Shown here piece after piece: positions 43,648-53,107 of a DNA stretch of 64,000 bases. The stretch comes from Sphaerochaeta sp. Its GTDB lineage: Bacteria > Spirochaetota > Spirochaetia > Sphaerochaetales > Sphaerochaetaceae. The stretch's first letter is position 1. Each line of letters begins with the position of its first letter. The notes under the pieces were generated by a model that was not told the origin of the DNA, did no database searches, and saw only the letters and a program-made list of their open reading frames with translations. Made by a program: the position numbers and the translations under genes. The DNA lies in contig JAGYOG010000010.1 of NCBI GenBank assembly GCA_018399495.1, positions 1 through 64,000 on the forward strand, in the 5' to 3' direction.

Positions 43648-44325
43648 ATGGAACTCATGCTTGATACAGTTAATTTGGAAGAGATCAAGAAAGGTTTGGA
43701 AACCTATCCCATTAATGGGGTTACCTCCAATCCTTCCATCATCAAGGCAGAGGGCAAGATTGACTTCTTCGCTCATATGCACAAGATTCGTGATCTTATA
43801 GGGGAAGAGAGAAGCCTTCATGTACAGGTAGTCGCCCAGGATGCAGAACACATCATCCTTGAGGCAGAGAAAATCCTTAGGATTCTTGGTAGCAATACGT
43901 ATGTAAAGATTCCTGTGACTGAAGAGGGCATGAAAGCAATAAAGATTCTAGCTTCCCGTAAGGTCAACATTACAGCCACTGCAATCTACACGACCATGCA
44001 GGGAATCTTAGCAATGCTTGCAGGTGCACGCTATCTTGCTGTCTACTACAACAGGATGCTGAACATTGACATTGATGCGGCCAAGGTCATCAAGGAACTC
44101 AGTAGTCTGCTTTGGGCAAACAGTACCAACTGCCAGGTACTTGCAGCCAGTTTCAAGAATCTCAGTGAGATAACCACCAGTTATGCCAATGGAGCAAGCT
44201 GTTGCACCGTTCCCTATGCGCTGTTGCAGACCGGACTTCACATGCCTTCCATTACAAAGGCAGTCCACGATTTTTCTGAAAATTGGGAAGAGATATATGG
44301 GAACCAAACGCTACTTGACTTCTGA
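43648..44325 (+). CDS. Transaldolase / fructose-6-phosphate aldolase-like protein
   Basis: The 225-residue class I aldolase has the FSA/TalC pattern: MLDTVNLEEIKKGL with an early Asp, GVTSNPSI, Schiff-base Lys 87 in TYVKIPVTEEG, and NITATAIYTTMQG. The size matches FSA (about 220) rather than full transaldolase (about 320). FSA-type enzymes split fructose-6-phosphate or join dihydroxyacetone/hydroxyacetone with aldehydes; the use of hydroxyacetone-like donors would fit deoxy-sugar metabolism but is inference. The coding end overlaps the next gene by 29 bases. Confidence 0.87.
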   Translation: MELMLDTVNLEEIKKGLETYPINGVTSNPSIIKAEGKIDFFAHMHKIRDLIGEERSLHVQVVAQDAEHIILEAEKILRILGSNTYVKIPVTEEGMKAIKILASRKVNITATAIYTTMQGILAMLAGARYLAVYYNRMLNIDIDAAKVIKELSSLLWANSTNCQVLAASFKNLSEITTSYANGASCCTVPYALLQTGLHMPSITKAVHDFSENWEEIYGNQTLLDF

Positions 44326-45292
44326 AGATGACCTGTTTGCCCTGGCACATAATGCACTATCAGTTGAACGTCTCGAAGATGGATATTATTGTGCTTTACG
44401 TTTTTCGAAAGAACAGGAACCAGTTTACAACAGTCATCCACTCTATCGGGCAATGGCTAAGACCAGTGCTTCCGTGTGCCTTCGCTTTCAAACCCTTACT
44501 GACGTTACGATTCACCTAAAACGGTATAACCAGTCCCTGCTTCCCAAGAAAGGGGAGCAGGTAATTGATTTTGCGTCTCTCTATCCCCATGAGCTGGACC
44601 TTTCTGAAACCATAGATCTCTTATATGCAGGTAAGGATGTGGTCCATTTTCCTTTACGGAGTGAACAGATTTCCATAAAGAAAGGAAACCAGGTGAGTAT
44701 CTATCTCCCAATGCATCACAAAACAGGGTTCAAAATAGAAGGGAGTGTGCAACCCATTGCAAAAAATGAAAAAACATTACTGTGTATTGGAGATTCAATC
44801 ATTCAAGGAGTCGGTGTCCACCATCCTTCAGTGGCTTTATGCGAACAACTCTCATCCCTCAAGGGAATGCAGGTCATAAACCAGGGTCTTGCTGGAGCTT
44901 TGGTGAATCCAAAACTCATCCAGAAGTTGGATATGCCCATTCATAACATCCTCGTGGCGCTTGGTACCAATGATTGGTCCATACGAGAAAACCTAGCAGA
45001 TTTGCGTGGAGAGATGTTTGCATTACTCGGGAGAATAAGGAAGTTCTATCCCCGAGTACCAGTTACGGTTCTTACTCCGCTCTGGAGGGCCGACATCCAG
45101 CAGACTCAGAATATGGGGAGCTTTTCCGAGATGCAGAAGACCTTGGAGTATGCAACCTACTGCTTCCCCAGGGTCCGTGTCGCAAATGGTCTCTCCCTAT
45201 CTCTCCGTGATGCGTATGATGATGGATTCATCCACCCTGAAGAGCGAGGAATCAGGTTCTTGGCAAAAGGGTTAGTCTCTCAATTCCCATAG
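44297..45292 (+). CDS. SGNH/GDSL hydrolase with N-terminal beta domain
   Basis: The protein of 331 residues has about 155 N-terminal residues of unassigned, probably beta-rich sequence, then an SGNH hydrolase: LCIGDSIIQGVG (nucleophile Ser), a Gly in NQGLAGAL, GTNDWS, and DGFIHPE near the end (catalytic Asp and His). Such two-domain proteins include carbohydrate esterases. No signal peptide is visible, so it is likely cytoplasmic. The ATG at 44297 has GGGAAGAG upstream and lies inside the aldolase gene. The stop overlaps the convergent MalY-type gene by 13 bases. Confidence 0.8.
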   Translation: MGTKRYLTSEDDLFALAHNALSVERLEDGYYCALRFSKEQEPVYNSHPLYRAMAKTSASVCLRFQTLTDVTIHLKRYNQSLLPKKGEQVIDFASLYPHELDLSETIDLLYAGKDVVHFPLRSEQISIKKGNQVSIYLPMHHKTGFKIEGSVQPIAKNEKTLLCIGDSIIQGVGVHHPSVALCEQLSSLKGMQVINQGLAGALVNPKLIQKLDMPIHNILVALGTNDWSIRENLADLRGEMFALLGRIRKFYPRVPVTVLTPLWRADIQQTQNMGSFSEMQKTLEYATYCFPRVRVANGLSLSLRDAYDDGFIHPEERGIRFLAKGLVSQFP

Positions 45293-46530
45293 GTAGTTTT
45301 CAGTGTATCCACTGCTGTAATGATACGCTTCATTGCTTGTTCAATAGTGGCCCGTTGGGTACCAAAATTAATTCTCACAAATCCGCGGTACTCATCTCCT
45401 CCAAACCACGTCCCATCATTGAAGGCAACACTGGCCCGCCAGCCGAAAAATCTGGATAGCAAGCCTCCTCTTGGGCTTTTCTTGCTTTCATAGAGCTCTG
45501 GGTGTGCATCCCTATCCTTCTCGACCAAGGGGAGCAAGGCAGAACAATCGAGCAGGGTGATGAATGAGGCTTTTGGCTTGATGCATACTATTTCTGGAAC
45601 ATGCTTCTGCAGTGTCTTCTCGATGTAGTCAAGATTATCCTGCAAATAGGCTAGCAACTCTGTTAGCCATGCCTCACCCGTTTGGTAGGCAGAAGTTGCC
45701 AACGTGATGGCAAAGGTGGAATTGCCTGTGAGGAAGAGTTGCTGTAACCGTTTCTCATAGATTTTCTTCAAACTTGGATTGTTGAACAGTGTAACTGAGT
45801 AGTGTTCTCCAGCCATATTGAATGTTTTTGAAGGCGCCATGCATACGATGCTTTCACATCCAGTTTTCTTACCTACTTCTAAAAGGCTTACGAAAGAATC
45901 ATAGCGAAGATCTGCATGAATCTCATCGCTTATGATTGTTACATCATGCTCCTTGGCTATGAGGCAGAGCTTGGTAAGTTCTTCTTCACTGAAAACCAAT
46001 CCCGAAGGGTTATGGGGGCTGCAAAAGATCAGGGCCTTTGCCTTTCTGCAGAGTTTCTCGAATGCATCCCAATCAAGAGAGAACTGGTGGTGTTCTTCAT
46101 CGTATGACAAGGACCACGGGCACAATATTCTCTTAAGGTTGTTCACCATGGTCACGAATGGTTGGTAGGAAGGGAAAGGAACGATGATTTCATCCTGTTC
46201 CTCACTGAGAATATCCAGAAGAATTGCAATACTGTTCAGGACACCCTGACTAAGTACTACCTGGTTTTCTGACAACTCCATTTGATGCCATAGCTCTGCC
46301 CATCGAAGAAAAGCTTCTTTCTGTAGGGGAGCGTAGGGATATCCATAGATGCCGTGTTCAGCCAAGGATCGTGCCTGTCCAGAAATTTCCGGGGCTACAG
46401 GAAAGTCCATGTCTGCGACCCAAAAAGGTGTTGCTTCAGGATTCCCGCACAAGGATGCAATGGCTTCCTTGTTCCATTTGACGGACAAGGAGGACCGGCG
46501 GTCAGTGATTTGATTAAACAATGAATGCAT
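45280..46530 (-). CDS. MalY/PatB-type PLP C-S lyase (aminotransferase fold)
   Basis: The 416-residue fold-type I PLP enzyme is of the MalY/PatB group (cystathionine beta-lyase-like). Landmarks are WVADMDFPVAPEI near residue 38, SQGVLNSIAILLDILS, CSPHNPSGLVFS, SDEIHADLRYD and the PLP lysine in APSKTFNMAG. It probably cleaves cystathionine or cysteine S-conjugates. The C-terminal region contains an insertion between about 340 and 375 (EKDRDAHPELYESKK) compared with typical 385-390-residue members. Its ATG shares one base with the TAA of the upstream EFR1 gene. Confidence 0.85.
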   Translation of the reverse strand: MHSLFNQITDRRSSLSVKWNKEAIASLCGNPEATPFWVADMDFPVAPEISGQARSLAEHGIYGYPYAPLQKEAFLRWAELWHQMELSENQVVLSQGVLNSIAILLDILSEEQDEIIVPFPSYQPFVTMVNNLKRILCPWSLSYDEEHHQFSLDWDAFEKLCRKAKALIFCSPHNPSGLVFSEEELTKLCLIAKEHDVTIISDEIHADLRYDSFVSLLEVGKKTGCESIVCMAPSKTFNMAGEHYSVTLFNNPSLKKIYEKRLQQLFLTGNSTFAITLATSAYQTGEAWLTELLAYLQDNLDYIEKTLQKHVPEIVCIKPKASFITLLDCSALLPLVEKDRDAHPELYESKKSPRGGLLSRFFGWRASVAFNDGTWFGGDEYRGFVRINFGTQRATIEQAMKRIITAVDTLKTTYGN

Positions 46531-47318
46531 TACGAACGATACTCCACTTGATAACCGGAACGCGGGTTGGGGTAATACCCCTCACGTACCTTTCTGGTCT
46601 TAAATACGATTGCATGTTCTGGGCAGCGATGGTAACACCCAAGGCATCCAGTACAGGCGCGGTCGAAGACTGGTTTGCCATCCTTCATCTCGATGTTTGC
46701 AGATGGGCACATCCGGTAACAAAGCCCACAGGAAGTACATGCATCGGTAACTGCAAAATCGAGTGCTGTATCCATGAAAGCGCGATGGATCGGGAGCATT
46801 ACATGGTTAATCGCAAAGCGAGAGAGGGGAGGGCGATGAGGAGGCCTGATGACCTCTTCCATAATATCCTTCGCAATTTCTGCTACCTTCTGGTCAGCTT
46901 TTGTATAGAGATCATCAATCTTTTCCTCACTTGGTGCCTTGAATAGGGGTATGTAGCCATCTGGCATCACTACATGGTTTGCATAGCTTACCACAGCCCC
47001 TGCTTCCTTGAGCAGTACCTCCATTGCCTGGAAGGTATATGCCTGGAAGAGATAACGTGTAGTAACCAGAAAAAGGTACTTTAATGGGGAAAGGTCCTGT
47101 TTTTGGAATACTTCCTCAATGAAATGAGGTACAAGATTGGGTGGAAATCCCTTGTAGACAGGAAATACAAATCCTACCTGTTCTGTGATTGTGAAGGTTG
47201 GTGTTTCCATCAAGGAAGGGATCATTAAAATCTGGCAGTCTTTGAGCTCATTACATAGCTTCTGTGCTATATAGTAGCTGTTGCCTGTGCCTGAGAAACA
47301 GATAAGGGTAGTTTTCAT
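46530..47318 (-). CDS. EFR1-family flavodoxin-ferredoxin fusion
   Basis: The 262-residue protein has an N-terminal flavodoxin-like FMN fold (ICFSGTGNSYYIAQKL) and a C-terminal 2[4Fe-4S] ferredoxin with CTSCGLCYRMCP and CTGCLGCYHRCP. EFR1 proteins are predicted electron carriers, mostly in anaerobes, without a settled partner. It overlaps the downstream MalY gene by one base and the upstream threonine aldolase by four, so the three form one transcript. Confidence 0.88.
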   Translation of the reverse strand: MKTTLICFSGTGNSYYIAQKLCNELKDCQILMIPSLMETPTFTITEQVGFVFPVYKGFPPNLVPHFIEEVFQKQDLSPLKYLFLVTTRYLFQAYTFQAMEVLLKEAGAVVSYANHVVMPDGYIPLFKAPSEEKIDDLYTKADQKVAEIAKDIMEEVIRPPHRPPLSRFAINHVMLPIHRAFMDTALDFAVTDACTSCGLCYRMCPSANIEMKDGKPVFDRACTGCLGCYHRCPEHAIVFKTRKVREGYYPNPRSGYQVEYRS

Positions 47319-48340
47319 GCGTCCGCCTCTATTTGGAAATCCTTCAGCAGAGTGTATAGTTCAGTAATATCTTCATCATGCAAATCAAGATTGGTGACGA
47401 GCCGAACCATATTCCCTTCGGTATTTGCCAAGATTCCCTGTTTTGCCAATTGGCTCACCACTTCAGAACTCGGGAGCGAAGGTACCCGGAAAAAGACAAT
47501 ATTGGTTTGGACTCCTTCGGTATCTACCTCAGCCCATCCCCCTTTCATCAAGGCATCAGCTAAAACCTTTGCATGAACATGGTCATCCGCCAGTCTCTCT
47601 ACATTATTTTCAAGCGCGTAGAGCCCGGCTGCAGCAAGTACACCGGTCTGTCGCATCCCTCCTCCCAGCATCTTGCGAATCGTAAGGGCTTTGTTAATAA
47701 ATTCATCATCACCACAAAGCATGCTTCCGACTGGACAACCGAGTCCCTTGGAGAGACAGAAGGTGATGGTATCTGCATAGCTTGCATAGGTTTTTACCGG
47801 GATCCCCGTGGCAACTTGTGCATTGAAAATTCTTGCTCCATCCATATGTACTTTCAAATCGTGGGTAGATGCAAAATCCTTGATACCTTCCAGATTTTCC
47901 AATGGGTAACAGTAACCTCCAATCGTATTTTCAATTTCGATAAGGGTGGTGGTTGCCATATCATAGTCACCTTGTTTTACATTCCCAATGAATAAATCAG
48001 CGTTGAGAATACCACGAGGGACATTGAAGGAAATCGGAAGTACACCGGCGATCGCAGAGAGGGATCCTATTTCATGCTGGATGATGTGACTATTGCTTGC
48101 TGTAAGTACCTCGTTGCTTCTTCCTCCATTGATATAGAGGCTGATCAGGTTGCCCATAGAACCGGAGGAGACAAACAATCCACGTTCTTTACCTGTGAGT
48201 TCAGCTGCCATTGCTTCCAGTTCTGTGGTTGTAGAGTCTTCCCTGTAGACATCATCACCTACCTCAGCTGAAGCCATGGCTTTTCTCATTGCTTCTGTTG
48301 GTTTTGTGATGGTATCACTTCTCAGATCATAATATTTCAT
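47315..48340 (-). CDS. ltaE: Low-specificity L-threonine aldolase
   Basis: The 341-residue PLP enzyme cleaves L-threonine or allo-threonine to glycine and acetaldehyde. Landmarks are DLRSDTITKPTEAMRKAM at the N-terminus, GDDVYREDSTTTELE, HMDGARIFNAQ and the PLP lysine in FCLSKGLGCPVGS. Size and motifs match the LtaE family. AAGGAGA lies upstream of the ATG. It is the first gene of a three-gene minus-strand operon with EFR1 and MalY. Confidence 0.9.
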   Translation of the reverse strand: MKYYDLRSDTITKPTEAMRKAMASAEVGDDVYREDSTTTELEAMAAELTGKERGLFVSSGSMGNLISLYINGGRSNEVLTASNSHIIQHEIGSLSAIAGVLPISFNVPRGILNADLFIGNVKQGDYDMATTTLIEIENTIGGYCYPLENLEGIKDFASTHDLKVHMDGARIFNAQVATGIPVKTYASYADTITFCLSKGLGCPVGSMLCGDDEFINKALTIRKMLGGGMRQTGVLAAAGLYALENNVERLADDHVHAKVLADALMKGGWAEVDTEGVQTNIVFFRVPSLPSSEVVSQLAKQGILANTEGNMVRLVTNLDLHDEDITELYTLLKDFQIEADA

Positions 48341-48399
48341 TGGTCATCTCCTTGGTGCTACATAAAACTATAGCGGAGAGGGAGAGTTCAGTCCAGCAT

Positions 48400-48429
48400 A
48401 AAAAAGGTCCCCGGACAAATCCAGGGACC
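48400..48429 (-). terminator. Rho-independent terminator after oppA remnant
   Basis: GGTCCCCGG (48406-48414) pairs with CCAGGGACC (48421-48429) with one internal mismatch, followed on the minus strand by a run of six T. It lies about 20 bases past the oppA stop. Confidence 0.85.
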
Positions 48430-48450
48430 AGTGTTTGTCTAGTGCGACAA

Positions 48451-50151
48451 CTACTTGAGGTAGATATCCTTGACCGGATGGTAATCCATGGTGTTTGGAT
48501 GCCAGCCGCCCCACTTGTCAGTATCAATCATGTTGATTGCTACATAGTAGTAGAATGGCATGATACCCATATCCTGGTTGATCATGATATCTTCAGCGGT
48601 CTTGAGAACGCCGAAGCGATCCTCGCCTGCCGGCATTCTTGCTGCTTCATTAATCTCCAGGTCATAGATCTCGTTTTCGTACTTACCACCGTTCATACCG
48701 GCACCAGTGATGAACATGTCAAGGAAGGTGTTTGATCCTGATAGTCACCAACCCATCCTGCACGTGCAACCTGGAAGTTACCCTTCGTTAGGTTAGAAAG
48801 GTAGGTCTGCCATTCCTGGTTCTCAAGAACGACGGTGATACAAGATTGTCTTTCCATTCTGCTGTACGAACTCAGCAATCTGCTTGTGACCTTCGTTGGT
48901 GTTATACAGAATGGTTGAGGTCGGGAATCCAGCACCATTGGGGTAGCCAGCTGCAGCCAAGAGGTCCTGTGCCTCGGCAATCATGTCATCCATGTTGTCG
49001 TGGGGGGAACCAAGAGCGTCATAACCAGCCATTGGAGGTACGATGCCCCATGCAGGAATCTGTCCAGCTCTAGTTACACCTTCAACAAGTGCTTCGCGGT
49101 CGATAGCCAATGACGCGCGCGGCGGACATCGGGATTATCAAACGGAGCTACTTCGTTCTGGAAGACATAGTAGTAGGTGGAAAGCTGTGGGGGAAGACTG
49201 GAAGTCTGCGCGCATCTGAGCAGCTGAGAGCTGGTCATTTGGCACGTTGGTTGCCCAGTCAATCTCACCATTGAGATACATGTTGTAGTTTTTTGGTATC
49301 ACTGTCAGAGGAGTAGAAGATGACCTTGTCAAGTGCTACATTCTCCTTGTCCCAGTACGTGCACTCTTGGTGGCGGTAAGGGAGGTCTGGGAATTCTCTC
49401 AGTGAGCACGAACGGACCATTGCCTACGAAGTTCTCAGGACTTGTCCACTTGTCGCCAAACTCTTCAATAGCATGTTTGGGTACGATGGAGAAGCTGTAG
49501 TGGGTCAGTGCATCAACTGCATATGGGAGGGACCAATGAGGTCCATCTGGAAAGTTCTCGTCAAAGAGCGCGGATTCCCACGGCCTCCAGGACCAGCATC
49601 TCCAGCGTTGAACTCTGTTGCACCCCTGAAGGAACATGCAAGGGAACCAAGCATAGGGTCCACCAGTTGCAGGATCAAGCAGTCTCAACCAGCTGAGACA
49701 ACGTCGTCAGCGGTGATGGCAACACCATCAGACCAAACAGCATCTTCACGAAGGGTGAAGGTATATGGGTGCCGTCTTCATTGACTTCCCAGCTCTCAGC
49801 AACGCCAGGAACAGCAAGAGCAGTTTCGGGATCGATTGCTACCAAGCCTTCGAAAAGAGCCTCGAAAATTCTATGTTCGGGAACTCCCTGGATAAGAGCG
49901 GGATCAAGTGACTCGGGCTCTGCACCATTGGAAATGCGGAACACATTTTCTTCCTTTTCAGGAGCGACGGGAGCCGGAGCAGCAGGTTCTGCTTCAGTTT
50001 TTGGAGCCGGAGCCGGAGTTTCCGGAGCAACAGTAGCTGCCGGAGCCGGCGTCGTGGTAGCGGCTGGTGCAGGTTCTTCTTTTTTTCCACAGGAAATCAA
50101 GAGAGCACTAACAAGCAACACACTAAGCATGATAGCCAGAAATTTCTTCAT
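48451..50151 (-). pseudogene. oppA: Oligopeptide-binding lipoprotein OppA, heavily frameshifted
   Basis: Pieces of one SBP_bac_5 protein appear in order over all three minus-strand frames. It begins with a lipoprotein signal (MKKFLAIMLS, lipobox LLISCGKK), an Ala/Pro-rich linker and FRISNGAEPESLDPALIQG. It continues as TLREDAVWSDG, WLRLLDPATGGPYAW, YAVDALTHYSFSIVPKHAIEE, NYNMYLNGEIDWATN, STYYYVFQNEVAPFDNPDVRRA, AIDREALVEGVTRAGQIPAW and ends in GWHPNTMDYHPVKDIYLK. I count at least nine frame changes between about 48735 and 49770. The pieces themselves contain almost no premature stops. AAGGAG precedes the ATG at 50151. The intact oppBCDF operon lies just upstream on the same strand. Confidence 0.88.
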
Positions 50152-50259
50152 AGACATATCTCCTTGTAATTCTAAGTATACATATTCAACTTAGCTTACG
50201 TCACATTAAACCACGAATCAAGAGAAAACGCAAATAGGTTTCTCTAAAACAGTGTTTTG

Positions 50260-50308
50260 AATGTATACATTGTGTTGATTTATACAGAAATTACATGAAC
50301 TGTAATTT
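50260..50308. promoter_or_regulatory. Palindromes upstream of oppA
   Basis: The 216-base gap between oppA and the divergent small membrane protein gene holds a 12-base palindrome AATGTATACATT (50260-50271) and an inverted repeat AAATTACA-TGAAC-TGTAATTT (50288-50308). Related TGTAA/TTACA repeats occur upstream of oppB. Confidence 0.45.
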
Positions 50309-50374
50309 TTACTAGGTACCTGTTTTTTCTTTCTCTTTTAAGTATATTGGAAGTGAAGAAGAGGAGAAATTACC

Positions 50375-50938
50375 GTGGTCCGACATACTACCTATATAAA
50401 ACCCAATGGAATCCATTATCGTGTTACCAATATGTTTCATAGTATATGTGGATTTTTCTCACTGTTCCTGATCTGGGGTCTTGTGTTGAACTTCTCTGAA
50501 GGGGTCAGTTTACTTAGTATGATTCATATTCTGATTCTGTTACTGCTTACCCTAGCAGGCACCTTCTACCGTGATACTTGGATTTTCAATACGCAAGATA
50601 AAAGCATCACCAGTATCTATGGGTTTGGTCCCGTATGCAGACGTGAACAGTTCTCGTTCTCTGAGGTGTACCGGTTGGAATTGACCCACTTTGTCAGAGG
50701 GTCCACCAGTAAGGATGCTAAACCGACAAAACGTCGATTTCGCGCTATGATTGTGTTCTCTCTCTCTCTGGGAGAGGAAGATAAAAGAGATATCGAAATC
50801 ATTGCTGAGAAAACCAGCGGTGGCAGAACGGAATCGGCGGTCCAGGCTATCTCCGCAGTGACTGGACTTCCCTTATTCGTCGATCGACCTAGAGACTTCG
50901 ACCTGAATATATCCTACAAGGATATGAAGTGGCGTTAA
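50375..50938 (+). CDS. Small membrane protein of unknown function
   Basis: The 187-residue protein starts at a GTG with GAGGAG 8 bases upstream. After about 20 polar residues it has two close hydrophobic segments (residues about 22-40 and 46-62) and then a 120-residue soluble domain with alternating hydrophobic strands (WIFNTQDKSITSIYGFGPV, EVYRLELTHFV), reminiscent of bacterial PH-like domains. I do not recognise a specific family. It stands alone, divergent from oppA and convergent with oppF, and shares the terminator hairpin just past its stop. Confidence 0.7.
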   Translation: MVRHTTYIKPNGIHYRVTNMFHSICGFFSLFLIWGLVLNFSEGVSLLSMIHILILLLLTLAGTFYRDTWIFNTQDKSITSIYGFGPVCRREQFSFSEVYRLELTHFVRGSTSKDAKPTKRRFRAMIVFSLSLGEEDKRDIEIIAEKTSGGRTESAVQAISAVTGLPLFVDRPRDFDLNISYKDMKWR

Positions 50939-50964
50939 AAAAGAGTCACCGCTTGGGTGACTCT
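50936..50964 (-). terminator. Terminator of the opp operon
   Basis: AGAGTCACC (50942-50950) and GGTGACTCT (50956-50964) form a perfect 9-bp stem with a 5-base loop; six A precede it on the plus strand, giving a T-run for minus-strand transcripts. It may also act weakly on the plus strand. Confidence 0.85.
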
Positions 50965-50971
50965 GTATTGC

Positions 50972-52051
50972 TCAGGCTTCCGCTCCCGCAACTTTCGCTG
51001 CATCAGCTTCAGCTTCTTCCATTGTGACCTTGCTGAGATTTCTCTTGTCGTAGAGCCAGCAGGCGACATGTTGCTTCTCATTGATGTTGAACATTGGTGG
51101 AATATGGCAGGAACACCAAGGCATTTTCTTTGGACAACGGTCATAGAAATAACAGCCAGTACGCTCCTTGTCAGGGGAAGGTACATCACCGGTGAGGATG
51201 ATGCGCTTTCTCTCCCTTTCTACCTTCGGATCAGGAATAGGAGCAGCACTCAGCAGTGCGATGGTATAGGGGTGCAGCGGATTGTCGTAGAGCTGTACAG
51301 CCTCACTGATCTCCACTATTTTGCCCAGATACATAACAGCCACGCGGGTGGAAATGTGCTGGATGACTGCGAGGTCGTGAGCAATGAAGAGGTAGGTCAG
51401 CCCAAACTCTTTTTGCAGATCTGCCATCAGATTGAGGATCTGCGACTGGATGGATACATCCAATGCTGATACCGGCTCATCGGCAAGGATGATCTTTGGG
51501 TTCAACGCCAACGCTCGTGCAATTCCAATTCTCTGTCTCTGTCCACCACTGAATTCATGAGGGTAGCGGTTCTTGAAGGCTTTGTTCAATCCTACACGTT
51601 CCATCAATTCCTCCACACGACGTTCGATATCCATGGGACTCATCGGTGTTTCGAGCAGTCTTCGGTTATTGTAGATGATCATTGGTTCTGCAATGATGGA
51701 GCGAACCGTCATTCTGGGATCCAATGATGCATAGGGATCCTGGAAAATCATCTGAATATCGCGTCTAGCCTTGAGCATGGTTCGGCTATCAGCTCTTACC
51801 AGGTCAACTCCATTGAATATGACACTTCCACTGGTTGGTTTGTAGAGCTGGCTGATAGAACGTACTGTGGTAGACTTTCCACAACCAGACTCTCCTACGA
51901 TCCCCAGTGTTTCTCCGGGGTATACATCAAAGGAGACTCCATCCACTGCGCGGATTGCTCCAACCTGTTTCTGAAGGATTGATCCACTGGAGATGGGGAA
52001 GTGCTGTTTTAAATCCCTGACTTCCAATAGGGGCTTTCTTTCTGTACTCAT
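50972..52051 (-). CDS. oppF: Oligopeptide ABC transporter ATPase OppF
   Basis: The 359-residue ATPase has Walker A GESGCGKST, Q-loop region MIFQDPYASLDPR, signature FSGGQRQRIGIARAL and Walker B ILADEPVSALD, then a C-terminal oligopeptide-transporter extension with Cys residues (GCYFYDRCPKKMPWC), probably a 4Fe-4S-type motif as in Dpp/OppF proteins. It overlaps oppD by ATGA. All catalytic residues are intact even though oppA is broken. Confidence 0.92.
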   Translation of the reverse strand: MSTERKPLLEVRDLKQHFPISSGSILQKQVGAIRAVDGVSFDVYPGETLGIVGESGCGKSTTVRSISQLYKPTSGSVIFNGVDLVRADSRTMLKARRDIQMIFQDPYASLDPRMTVRSIIAEPMIIYNNRRLLETPMSPMDIERRVEELMERVGLNKAFKNRYPHEFSGGQRQRIGIARALALNPKIILADEPVSALDVSIQSQILNLMADLQKEFGLTYLFIAHDLAVIQHISTRVAVMYLGKIVEISEAVQLYDNPLHPYTIALLSAAPIPDPKVERERKRIILTGDVPSPDKERTGCYFYDRCPKKMPWCSCHIPPMFNINEKQHVACWLYDKRNLSKVTMEEAEADAAKVAGAEA

Positions 52052-53097
52052 TCGGCCTTCTCCTTGACATTAGCTTCTTTAAGTGCCTGCTGCTTTTCAC
52101 TCTCGTCAGCGAAGAGCCAGCAAGCTACCTCATGCCCCTTTCCCAGGTCCTTAACCGGTGGGTAGGCATGTCGACACACTTCCATTGCCTTGTGACAACG
52201 TGGGTGGAACGGACAGCAGGGGGGTAGGTCGATAACATTGGGTGGTTGTCCCTCGATGGAGAAGAGGCGGTTGCCCTTCTTTGTCGTGTCCATTCGGGGC
52301 ACACTCTTGATCAATCCTTCTGTGTATGGATGACTTGGTCTTGCATATAGTTCATCAGTTTCGGCTTTTTCGACGATTTTCCCGGCATACATGACACATA
52401 CTTGGTCGCACATACCAGCTACAACACCCAAGTCATGGGTGATGAGGATGACTGCTGTGCCCATTTTGTCACTGAGCTTGGCAATCAATTCAAGAATCTG
52501 CGCCTGGATGGTGACATCAAGGGCGGTGGTCGGCTCGTCAGCAATCAGAACCTCAGCATTACAGCTCAGTGCCTGGGCGATCATTACACGCTGACGCATA
52601 CCACCGGAGAATTGGTGGGGGTAGCTCTGGATACGCTTTTCCGCGGAGGGAATGCCTACCAGCTTGAGCATCTCTATTGAACGCTCAAGTGCTTCCTGCG
52701 TGGAAACATCCTTCTCATGCAGACGGATGGTTTCCACCATCTGTGTTGAAATCTTGAGGAATGGATTCAAGCTTGTCATCGGGTCCTGGAAAATCATGGA
52801 AATCTTTTTTCCTCTGATGCTTCGCATTTGTTTTTCCGTGAGCTTTAGGATGTCTCTTCCTTCAAAGAGGATCTCTCCACCAACAATTCTTCCTGGAGGG
52901 GAGGGTATAAGACGCATCAGTGAAAGGTTGGTAACGCTCTTGCCGCTTCCGCTTTCTCCTACGATGCCTATGGTCTCTCCTTCTCTCACCGAGAACGAGA
53001 CTCCATCAACTGCCTTTACGATTCCGGCGTCAGTCTTGAAATATGTCTGTAGGTCCTTTACTTCAAGGACTGTCTTTGCATTAGGTTTCATACTCAT
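52048..53097 (-). CDS. oppD: Oligopeptide ABC transporter ATPase OppD
   Basis: The ATPase has about 349 residues with Walker A GESGSGKSV, MIFQDPMTSLNPF, signature FSGGMRQRVMIAQAL and Walker B LIADEPTTALDVT; the C-terminal extension again has a Cys cluster (CCPFHPRCHKAMEVC). Starts at 53100, 53097 and 53091 are all possible; AGGAGG spacing favours 53097. The frame is open to 53142, but that overlaps oppC. It pairs with OppF. Confidence 0.9.
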   Translation of the reverse strand: MSMKPNAKTVLEVKDLQTYFKTDAGIVKAVDGVSFSVREGETIGIVGESGSGKSVTNLSLMRLIPSPPGRIVGGEILFEGRDILKLTEKQMRSIRGKKISMIFQDPMTSLNPFLKISTQMVETIRLHEKDVSTQEALERSIEMLKLVGIPSAEKRIQSYPHQFSGGMRQRVMIAQALSCNAEVLIADEPTTALDVTIQAQILELIAKLSDKMGTAVILITHDLGVVAGMCDQVCVMYAGKIVEKAETDELYARPSHPYTEGLIKSVPRMDTTKKGNRLFSIEGQPPNVIDLPPCCPFHPRCHKAMEVCRHAYPPVKDLGKGHEVACWLFADESEKQQALKEANVKEKAE

Positions 53098-53107
53098 CAT
53101 GTTCCTC

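Noticed and set aside
49473-50194. Plus-strand open frames opposite oppA
   Set aside because: They are antisense to the OppA pieces; the apparent Ala/Gly-rich protein at 49769-50194 mirrors the Ala/Pro linker of OppA.
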